A stretch of 14,208 bases of DNA from CAVTAE01 sp051649365 (GTDB lineage Bacteria; Deinococcota; Deinococci; Deinococcales; Trueperaceae): NCBI GenBank assembly GCA_051649365.1, contig JBOFGY010000029.1, positions 1 to 14,208 on the forward strand. The letters run 5' to 3'. This document shows, in pieces, positions 7,559 to 13,161 of this stretch. The notes beneath the pieces were generated by a model that saw only the letters and a program-made list of their open reading frames with translations, was not told the DNA's origin and did not search any database. Both the position numbers and the translations under genes were made by a program. Numbering within the stretch: position 1 is the stretch's first letter; each line of letters starts with the position of its first letter.

Positions 7559-7590
7559 AATACATTTAGGACAAAATACATTTGTGACAA
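7559..7590. promoter_or_regulatory. Two tandem 16-bp repeats in the oxidoreductase promoter region
   Basis: AATACATTTAGGACAA (7559-7574) is followed immediately by AATACATTTGTGACAA (7575-7590), 14 of 16 bases the same. On the minus strand they read TTGTCnnAAATGTATT. They lie 45-76 bases upstream of the oxidoreductase start and overlap a TATTAT (-10-like) element. A paired activator or repressor site is plausible, but the regulator is unknown. The rest of the 137-bp gap shows no clear terminator for the prepilin peptidase gene. Confidence 0.4.
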
Positions 7591-7651
7591 AACTTTGTAA
7601 CGTCCTTGCCCTAAAAGGTTTTGTCTTTGGGGCACGCGCACGTCTTCATTG

Positions 7652-8776
7652 CTATAAACCTAGCATCCCCAAGTACCACTGAATCAGGGATTGTCCCACG
7701 AACAACGCGAGTATTCCACCTATTGCTAAGTAAGGTCCAAACGGCACCATCCGACTACCGCCAGCCATGCGCCCAAGGACACCGCCTACGGCACCAATGA
7801 CGAAAGCAAATAACAGGCCAACAAGCATGAGTTGCCAACCTAAAAATGCTCCAAGTACCGCAGCGAGTTTGACATCTCCAAAGCCCATCGCTACAGGTTC
7901 GTCATCGTCTTCGATGGGCGCACTATTTTTTGAAAAAATATCGTGCAGCCACCAATACGTTGCACCTAAGATAGAGAGTATGCCCATTGATGCTAAACTA
8001 CCGGCAATGCTTTGCACGGGGTGAACAATAAGTTGTGTGGTAGAAAAAACCAGGGCAATAAACCAAAGTGCATACATAAACTGTTCGGGCAGGCGCAAAG
8101 ATTTACGAGTAAACACATTCATCATAAAGGATAGTGCGGCTGCACCAAGTCCGATTTGCCAGCCACCTACTGCGCCACCAAGTGCCGCAACATTGATTTG
8201 ATCCATGCCAATTGGCCAAAGGCGTTCTTTGGTATCGTCAAAGCGGCGCATTACCAAACTGCCGACGCGGTTAATCATGGCGATGATGCCTGCACCAATC
8301 GCTGCACCGGTGACGGCAGGCATGAGTTTTGGTAAACCACTCTCAGGTGCGTAAATAAGTGTTCCTAGTAGAGCAACAGCCAATGCCGGTAACGTGAGGC
8401 TGTCAGGCAAGATGTAATGGTCAATGTCAATCATGCTCATCATGACGAGCATGGCGAAGATGGCCAGGAGTGGGAAAACAGTGAAGCCGTAGGTCTCGAG
8501 CGGAAAGCGCAGTGCGAGAATCACAAATCCGGTTGCGGTGAGTGCCTCAATCAGTGGATAGCGTATAGAAATAGGATTGTTGCAATTGGAGCATTTCCCA
8601 CGCAAAAAGAGCCAAGACACGATGGGGATATTTTCCCAAGGGCGAATCATGTGTCCGCACTTTGGACACGACGAGCGGGGCCAAACCACCGATTTTTTTG
8701 CCGGTAAGCGGTAAATAACAACATTGCCAAAGCTACCAATCAAGGCACCTAAAACTCCTAAAAGAACCGTTATCAC
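7652..8776 (-). CDS. pilD: Type IV prepilin peptidase/N-methyltransferase (A24 family), extended form
   Basis: 374 residues, against roughly 250-290 for typical PilD. It cleaves the leader of type IV prepilins and N-methylates the new N-terminus at the inner membrane. Seen in order: GSFGNVVIYRLP (14-25); a zinc-binding CPKC...CSNC set (Cys 37, 40, 62, 65); MIDIDHYILPD with the first catalytic Asp at 117; and GFGDVKLAAVLGAFLGWQ with the second catalytic Asp at 301 (GxGD motif). Several membrane segments are obvious. The distance between the two Asp residues (184) is far larger than usual (about 64 in PilD). Residues 189-222 (IGMDQINVAALGGAVGGWQ...) look like a degenerate second copy of the GxGD segment, so the extra length seems to be an internal duplication. 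It starts at GTG 8776-8774 with AAGG upstream. No pilin genes are in this window. Confidence 0.93.
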   Translation of the reverse strand: MITVLLGVLGALIGSFGNVVIYRLPAKKSVVWPRSSCPKCGHMIRPWENIPIVSWLFLRGKCSNCNNPISIRYPLIEALTATGFVILALRFPLETYGFTVFPLLAIFAMLVMMSMIDIDHYILPDSLTLPALAVALLGTLIYAPESGLPKLMPAVTGAAIGAGIIAMINRVGSLVMRRFDDTKERLWPIGMDQINVAALGGAVGGWQIGLGAAALSFMMNVFTRKSLRLPEQFMYALWFIALVFSTTQLIVHPVQSIAGSLASMGILSILGATYWWLHDIFSKNSAPIEDDDEPVAMGFGDVKLAAVLGAFLGWQLMLVGLLFAFVIGAVGGVLGRMAGGSRMVPFGPYLAIGGILALFVGQSLIQWYLGMLGL

Positions 8777-8840
8777 GTTCTATACCTTAACGGTTTAGTC
8801 TGCAAAGTGTAGCGTAATTTTTCATAGAATCATTAGTAAG

Positions 8841-8872
8841 TCAGCATTTCAGCCCGTCAGCATTTCAGCATT
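8841..8872 (-). repeat. CTGANNNN octad repeat, array A
   Basis: On the minus strand this reads CTGAAATG-CTGACGGG-CTGAAATG-CTGAC, preceded by the related AGAATG. CTGA recurs every 8 bases. It lies in the 241-bp divergent gap between the prepilin peptidase and OmpH-like genes, about 65-95 bases upstream of the prepilin peptidase start. Confidence 0.55.
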
Positions 8873-8929
8873 CTGGCTTTTTAACATAAGAAGTGCAGAT
8901 CTAATAAAGTTTATTTTGAAGAGAACGAA

Positions 8930-8961
8930 CTGACTAGCTGAGAGGCTGACTAGCTACCTGA
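8930..8961 (+). repeat. CTGANNNN octad repeat, array B
   Basis: CTGACTAG-CTGAGAGG-CTGACTAG-CTACCTGA, with CTGA again at 8-base spacing but on the plus strand, about 57-88 bases upstream of the first OmpH-like gene. Together with array A it forms an inverted pair across the intergenic region. The 57 bases between the arrays (8873-8929) are AT-rich and hold no gene. Confidence 0.55.
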
Positions 8962-9017
8962 ACCCCCCTTTACCTCCCTGCGATTTTTCTCATCTTGGAG
9001 CGTGGTGTACTACTTTG

Positions 9018-9533
9018 ATGAAAAAAGTTCCCATGATTCAGACCGCTCTATTTATGGTGTTTTTATTGACATTTAGCCTAGTTTCTTTTGGGGAAGCTCA
9101 AGAAAAACCCCTCAAAATTGCACTAATTAGTAAGCCTGCTCTTTTAGCTGCACATCCCGAAGGGCAAAAAGCCGCCGACCTTGCCTCAGCAAGAGATGAA
9201 GAATTACAGCCCCTGATTGATGAACTGCAAACCTTGCAAACCAAGGCGCAGACGGTAGAGCTAAGCGTGGAGGAACGCTCTAGAGCCACCCTCCTCGTGC
9301 AAACCGTCGAGCAAACCCGCAACCGCTACGCAGTAGATATTCAAACCGCGGCTGCACCTGCTGAAACGGCGATCAACGAAGCGATTGCAGCTGTATCCGA
9401 AGCTAACGGCTACACGCTCGTCATTGATGGTGACTTGGCAGGTTTTGACCAACTCGGTCTTTTCGTGTTTGTAGACGCAGCTGCCATACCCGATATTACA
9501 GAGCAAGTTGTTGCACAAATGAACGGACAGTAA
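9018..9533 (+). CDS. Skp/OmpH-like periplasmic chaperone, copy 1
   Basis: 171 residues from ATG 9018; an in-frame TTG at 9015 is a less likely start. The signal peptide runs to about residue 28 (hydrophobic core TALFMVFLLTFSLVSFG, then EAQ as a likely cleavage site). The mature protein follows the OmpH plan: a short beta strand (LKIALISKPALLAAHPEG), a long charged helical region (about residues 50-115, Glu/Gln/Leu-rich, coiled-coil forming), then NGYTLVIDGD, the strand that pairs back with the N-terminus. Skp-type proteins trimerise and hold unfolded outer-membrane proteins in the periplasm. The length matches Skp (about 160). A GGAG at 8997-9000 is rather distant, so translation initiation looks weak. 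It is followed after 42 bp by a paralogue in the same direction, probably one operon. Confidence 0.82.
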   Translation: MKKVPMIQTALFMVFLLTFSLVSFGEAQEKPLKIALISKPALLAAHPEGQKAADLASARDEELQPLIDELQTLQTKAQTVELSVEERSRATLLVQTVEQTRNRYAVDIQTAAAPAETAINEAIAAVSEANGYTLVIDGDLAGFDQLGLFVFVDAAAIPDITEQVVAQMNGQ

Positions 9534-9575
9534 TTTGTAGGGGAAAAGTTTCCTCTAAGAGAGAAGGATAAACTT

Positions 9576-10073
9576 ATGAAAAGATTTTTGTTTATTGTTG
9601 CCCTTATCGGTGTACTAGCTTTTTCAGCAACACTCGTTGCTCAGCAAGTGATGGCGGGAATTGTCTTTGTAGATTCACAAGCTGCTATCGGCGCACATCC
9701 TGCGGGTGGTGAAGCGAACAAGATTCGTGAACAAGCCACGACAGAAATCGAGGCCTTGCAAGCAGAGTTTCAAACGCTAGCAGACAAGGCTAATAGTGGT
9801 CAGGAGCTTACTGCCGACGAGCAAAGCCGTGCTCAAACACTGCGTACTACTATTTTAGAGGTGCAACAAAATTACGCTAAGCAGGCAAGTGAAGCAGCAT
9901 CTCCAGCTCTCACAGCGGTTGATGCCGCTATTAAAGCGATTGCAGAGGAAAACGGCTATCTTATTGTGATGGATAGTGGAGCTGCGGGTTTAAGTGGGAC
10001 GAACTTAGTGGTTTATGCTGCACCACAACTTGATATTACGCCGCAAGTCATTGAACGAGTACAAGCACAGTAA
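9576..10073 (+). CDS. Skp/OmpH-like periplasmic chaperone, copy 2
   Basis: 165 residues. The Sec signal peptide is 1-22 (MKRFLFIVALIGVLAFSATLVAQQ, cleavage near AQQ, given here as two parts: KRFLFIVALIGVL and AFSATLVAQQ). The mature part begins GIVFVDSQAAIGAHPAG, continues with a Gln/Glu/Ala-rich helical stalk (about 48-115, with QELTADEQSRAQTL), and returns with ENGYLIVMDSGAAGL. The layout and many positions match copy 1 (AHPxG, the helical stalk, A-ExNGYxxVxD). The two are clearly duplicates, but the pair is well diverged. An AGAAGGA ribosome site (about 9562-9568) is good, better than that of copy 1. A strong hairpin terminator follows within 10 bases of the stop. Confidence 0.84.
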   Translation: MKRFLFIVALIGVLAFSATLVAQQVMAGIVFVDSQAAIGAHPAGGEANKIREQATTEIEALQAEFQTLADKANSGQELTADEQSRAQTLRTTILEVQQNYAKQASEAASPALTAVDAAIKAIAEENGYLIVMDSGAAGLSGTNLVVYAAPQLDITPQVIERVQAQ

Positions 10074-10081
10074 GAAGCTTA

Positions 10082-10127
10082 AAAAGCAAAAAGCGGAAGG
10101 TTTTTCAGCCTTCCGCTTTTTGCTTTT
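10082..10127. terminator. Bidirectional rho-independent terminator between ompH copy 2 and glmS
   Basis: A perfect 19-bp stem (10082-10100 with 10109-10127) encloses an 8-base loop. GC-rich GCGGAAGG lies next to the loop, and A-rich and T-rich flanks give U-tracts on both strands. It starts 8 bases after the OmpH-like stop and lies 44 bases beyond the convergent glmS stop, so it can serve both. Confidence 0.9.
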
Positions 10128-10134
10128 AGTTTTG

Positions 10135-10158
10135 GTAGGATGCATTCACGCATCCTAC
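10135..10158. repeat. REP-like GTAGGATGC hairpin just past glmS
   Basis: GTAGGATGC (10135-10143) pairs perfectly with GCATCCTAC (10150-10158) around a 6-base loop, beginning 12 bases downstream of the glmS stop on the minus strand. No U-tract follows. It more likely stabilises the 3' end or is a dispersed palindromic unit than a terminator. A similar GTAGG...CCTAC hairpin follows pheT. Confidence 0.5.
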
Positions 10159-10170
10159 AGAACTTAGACT

Positions 10171-11988
10171 TTATTCCACCGTAACGCTCTTGGCCAAGTT
10201 GCGGGGTTGGTCAACATCTAAACCTAAGCGGTGTGCGGTTTCGTAAGCGAGGAGTTGCATCGAAACGACGTTCACGATAGGGGAGACGAGCTCGTGGGTT
10301 TGTGGCACGTGAATAATGTAATTGGCGTGCTTTTTGATATGTTCGTCACCAGGGTTAGCAAGTGCAATCACAATGCCGTCTCTGGCACGAACTTCTTGAA
10401 TATTGGAAATAGTTTTTTCGTAAAGCTCAGAGGCGGTTGCAACCGTAACAACAGGCATGTCGTCATCAATGAGCGCGATGGGGCCGTGTTTCATTTCACC
10501 TGTGGCGTAAGCTTCGGCGTGAATGTAGCTGATTTCTTTAAGCTTCAGCGCACCCTCGAGCGCAATCGGAAAGTTAATCCCGCGTCCTAAGAAGAGGTAA
10601 TCGCTTTTGCCCTTAAACGCTTCGGCAATTTCAGCAATGTGGGCGCGTTCCTCGAGAGCCTTTTCAACAAGTCCTGGCAGAGTGCGAAGCTCGTGAATAA
10701 GTTCTGCGGCTTTGTCATCTGCGAGAACTTTGCGAGCGCGACCAAGCCAAATGGCAAAGAGTTCAAAAGCTGCCACCATCGCACTAAATGCTTTGGTACT
10801 GGCTACGCCAATTTCTGGCCCAGCGTGAATATAAATCACATTGTCTACTTCACGGCTGATGGATGAACCTTTTACGTTCAGCACAGCCATTGTCATGGCA
10901 CCACTGCGTTTGGCTTCGCGGAGGGCCTCGAGCGTGTCAATCGTTTCACCAGATTGGGAGACAACAACGCACAGTGTGTGTTCATCAACGACAGGGTTAC
11001 GGTAGCGGAACTCGCTTGCAACTTCGATTTCGACAGGAAGCTTGGCAAGTTTTTCGATAAGGTATTCACCAACAGCACCTGAGTAGTAAGCAGTACCACA
11101 GGCAACAATCACGATGCGACGAACCTTGCTGACATCAAGCGTGAGGTCTAGATTCACATCCATACCGTTTTGTGCAAAGCGACCACCAAAAGTGTTTTGC
11201 AAAACGGTAGGCTGCTCGTAAATTTCTTTGAGCATGTAGTGCTCGTAACCAGATTTTTCAGCAGCTTCAGCATCCCACTCGATGTGTGACACCTGGCGGT
11301 CAAGCACTTTGCCATCAAAATTGCTGATAGTGACGTCTTCTCCTTTGATGAGTGCCATGTCGCCGTCGTGGAGGAAAATAACTTCACGGGTGTAAGGGAG
11401 AAGGGCAGGTACATCACTCGCCACAAAGTTTTCACCTTTGCCAAGCCCAATGACCATCGGGCTTGTAGCACGTGCGGCCACAATCACATCATGGTCAACA
11501 TGTGACACGACGAGCGCGTAAGCACCCGTTACTTCTTTGAGTGCTTTGCGAACAGCTTCCACCAAATCACCTTGGTAGAACGATTCGATTAAATGAACAA
11601 TGACTTCCGTGTCCGTTTCGGATAAAAACTTGTGACCTTCAGCCATCAGTTTTTCTTTGAGGGGTAGATAGTTTTCAATGATGCCGTTGTGAATGACAGC
11701 GAGTTTTGAATCTTCGGAGAGGTGGGGGTGAGCGTTGACATCGTTGGGTTTACCGTGCGTGGCCCAACGCGTATGACCTAAACCTAAATTGCCTTTAAGG
11801 GGTTGTGTGACAAGTTCTTGTTTGAGAACCGAAAGCTTGCCTGCTTTTTTCATGACATCAAGTTTGCCGTTTCCACCAGCGACGACAACACCCGCTGAGT
11901 CATAACCACGATACTCGAGCCTACTTAGACCATCCACAATGACATCTGCTGCCTGCCTATGACCTACATAACCAACAATTCCGCACAT
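10171..11988 (-). CDS. glmS: Glutamine--fructose-6-phosphate aminotransferase (isomerizing)
   Basis: 605 residues (E. coli GlmS is 609). It converts fructose-6-phosphate and glutamine to glucosamine-6-phosphate, the first step to UDP-GlcNAc for peptidoglycan and lipid A-type glycolipids. ATG 11988 gives MCGIVGY, so the glutaminase nucleophile Cys2 is exposed after Met removal. The in-frame start at 12027 would bury it, and its extra codons overlap a repeat block, so it is rejected. AGGG (11994-11997) is 5 bases upstream. Glutaminase features: HTRWATHG (72-79) and HNGIIENY (100-107). First SIS domain: VACGTAYYSG (296-305) and SQSGETIDT (344-352). Second SIS domain: GRGINFPIALEGALKLKE (468-485). 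The C-terminus RNLAKSVTVE is the conserved sugar-site tail. All key residues are present. Confidence 0.97.
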   Translation of the reverse strand: MCGIVGYVGHRQAADVIVDGLSRLEYRGYDSAGVVVAGGNGKLDVMKKAGKLSVLKQELVTQPLKGNLGLGHTRWATHGKPNDVNAHPHLSEDSKLAVIHNGIIENYLPLKEKLMAEGHKFLSETDTEVIVHLIESFYQGDLVEAVRKALKEVTGAYALVVSHVDHDVIVAARATSPMVIGLGKGENFVASDVPALLPYTREVIFLHDGDMALIKGEDVTISNFDGKVLDRQVSHIEWDAEAAEKSGYEHYMLKEIYEQPTVLQNTFGGRFAQNGMDVNLDLTLDVSKVRRIVIVACGTAYYSGAVGEYLIEKLAKLPVEIEVASEFRYRNPVVDEHTLCVVVSQSGETIDTLEALREAKRSGAMTMAVLNVKGSSISREVDNVIYIHAGPEIGVASTKAFSAMVAAFELFAIWLGRARKVLADDKAAELIHELRTLPGLVEKALEERAHIAEIAEAFKGKSDYLFLGRGINFPIALEGALKLKEISYIHAEAYATGEMKHGPIALIDDDMPVVTVATASELYEKTISNIQEVRARDGIVIALANPGDEHIKKHANYIIHVPQTHELVSPIVNVVSMQLLAYETAHRLGLDVDQPRNLAKSVTVE

Positions 11989-12006
11989 AAAGACCCTTTC
12001 AGGAAC

Positions 12007-12138
12007 GGTTGAAGGTGCAAGGTTCAAGGTTGAAGGTTACTACTGGTTTTTGGTTTTTGGTTTTTCGTAAAACGAAAAACCAAAAACTCGAGAAACCAGA
12101 AACAACCTTCTTACCTTTAACTTTTTACCTTTTAACCT
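12007..12138. repeat. Mirrored GGTTNAA/GGTTTTT heptad block upstream of glmS
   Basis: The left arm has GGTTGAA, GGTGCAA, GGTTCAA, GGTTGAA and GGTTACT (12007-12041, exact period 7). GGTTTTT units follow, folding into a perfect 16-bp stem (12053-12068 with 12072-12087, loop AAA). The right arm (12103-12138) is the same motif inverted (AACCTTC, TTACC, TTTAAC..., spacing 7-8). The whole is an imperfect palindrome centred near 12070. A CTCGAG sits at the stem's outer edge (12087). It lies in the glmS leader or promoter region. Confidence 0.65.
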
Positions 12139-12413
12139 GATATTTTGTCAGCAGTTGGCATGACTTAACACAAGGGTTAGCCCTGACCATTCTTTCTGAC
12201 ATTGGTGTTGTTTTGAAAACGTTTGTCGGGTCGTTCATATCAACCCGAATCCCAAGATTGACTCGATGAGTGGGATGCTCAAGAGGGGCCCGCAGACTCG
12301 TGTAACCATCAAGGTTACATTCGATTTTTTGGCCACTGCTTTTTTGCAGTTACCTTATCTTCTAGTCAGTCTCAGAAAACTGCCAGAAGCCCTCTGCCTC
12401 GTCACTGAAAATC
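12139..12413. other. Gene-free stretch, with a faint transposase-like trace
   Basis: No intact gene is seen. On the plus strand, about 12228-12300 encodes RVVHINPNPKIDS followed by MSGMLKRGPQTRV. This loosely resembles the NPRVVKRKMS...LKRP C-terminal signature of IS4-type transposases, but no other part of such a protein is visible. The likeness may be chance. No clear glmS promoter could be assigned. Confidence 0.25.
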
Positions 12414-12485
12414 GGTTGAAGGTCCAAGGTTGCAGGTTGAAGGTTTTAACTTTCAACCTTTAACTTTCTTACTTTCAACTTTTTC
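12414..12485. repeat. Second mirrored GGTTNAA heptad block
   Basis: GGTTGAA, GGTCCAA, GGTTGCA, GGTTGAA and GGTTTTA (12414-12448, exact period 7) are followed directly by an inverted arm (12449-12485: TTTCAACC, TTTAAC, TTTCTTAC, TTTCAAC, spacing 7-8). The structure is an imperfect palindrome centred near 12449. It lies 53 bases beyond the stop of the CvpA-like gene (12538) on the opposite side from pheT. Confidence 0.62.
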
Positions 12486-12537
12486 AGGCACACGCTTGTC
12501 TCGAGTTGTGATAGGTATCATCCATCAAAAATAATAC

Positions 12538-13086
12538 CTAATTGCTCCTTTCCCAAGGTTGCCCCACGACTAAAAATCTGTGGAGCGCACTATACATTCC
12601 TTGCTGGCTTGTTGGGATTTGCCCATCCTTTGCCAACAAAGGATAGAGCAGTATACTACGTCCGACCTTAACAAGCTGTGAGGAGTTCACCGCGGGACCA
12701 AGAAGCGGGCCGACAGACGCATTGGTAGGAGGATAAACCACTGCCCCGTCAAAACGGTTTTCAATCGGTAGCGAGGTAATGAGCATACCTACAAGTAATA
12801 AACTGGTCAGGAAGCCACCCAGACCACCCGCAATGGTCAGAATGGGGCCTAACCCGCGTTGTTGTAAAACTGAGGTGCGACCCAACATACCAAATAAAAC
12901 CCCAGCCAACACTGCCATGATGAGTGCAATGACCAGACCTGCGTTATTGCTAATGGCTACAGGCATCAAAAGCCGCATAAGCAGAAACGAGCCTATACCA
13001 ACAACAAGACCCGTCAGTTGGCGTTTGGCTCCCAAAGCTGTGAGGGCTGCTACCGGCAAGAGAAGAAAAATGTCAAACCAGCTCAT
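12538..13086 (-). CDS. CvpA-like integral membrane protein
   Basis: 182 residues with about four hydrophobic segments (near 5-18, 25-45, 50-70 and 82-107) followed by a soluble tail of about 75 residues. The N-terminal MSWFDIFLLLPVAALTALGA and the next segment resemble the start of CvpA-family proteins (M-x-W-x-D-hydrophobic, then a basic-Gly loop KRQLTGLVVG). CvpA proteins affect envelope or biofilm functions, but their biochemical role is not settled. A GGAGA site (13091-13095) precedes the ATG. The gene starts 76 bp after pheT ends, same strand, suggesting an operon with a REP-like hairpin between. Family assignment is moderate; the membrane protein itself is firm. Confidence 0.62.
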   Translation of the reverse strand: MSWFDIFLLLPVAALTALGAKRQLTGLVVGIGSFLLMRLLMPVAISNNAGLVIALIMAVLAGVLFGMLGRTSVLQQRGLGPILTIAGGLGGFLTSLLLVGMLITSLPIENRFDGAVVYPPTNASVGPLLGPAVNSSQLVKVGRSILLYPLLAKDGQIPTSQQGMYSALHRFLVVGQPWERSN

Positions 13087-13120
13087 GAAATCTCCGATGC
13101 AATTTAGTGAACGGGGTGAT

Positions 13121-13152
13121 TTGTAGGAGGGCGTGCGCTACACCCCCTACAA
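13121..13152. repeat. REP-like TTGTAGG...CCTACAA hairpin just past pheT
   Basis: TTGTAGG (13121-13127) pairs with CCTACAA (13146-13152), with one mismatch and then two further pairs, and GCG/CGC inside the loop. It begins 9 bases downstream of the pheT stop, much like the hairpin after glmS, and also lacks a U-tract. It may protect the pheT mRNA end or reduce read-through into the CvpA-like gene. Confidence 0.45.
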
Positions 13153-13161
13153 GACACCGCA

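Noticed and set aside
11989..12027. Longer glmS start 13 codons upstream
   Set aside because: It would bury the catalytic Cys2, and its codons lie partly in the heptad repeat block. ATG 11988 has a ribosome site and gives the required N-terminus.
12266..12463. Small plus-strand gene beginning MSGMLKRGPQ
   Set aside because: No ribosome site, it ends inside a repeat block, and it has no convincing homology beyond a faint IS4-like likeness.
12007..12485. CRISPR array
   Set aside because: The units are 7 bases with no spacers between them. This is a tandem or mirrored simple repeat.
11989..12540. glmS ribozyme or other riboswitch in the glmS leader
   Set aside because: No conserved glmS-ribozyme core could be recognised, and the region is occupied by repeats. 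The ribozyme is mainly known from Gram-positive bacteria.
12512..12540. Terminator after the CvpA-like gene (TAGGTAT/ATACCTA)
   Set aside because: The stem is only 7 bp, AT-rich, overlaps the stop codon and has no following U-tract.
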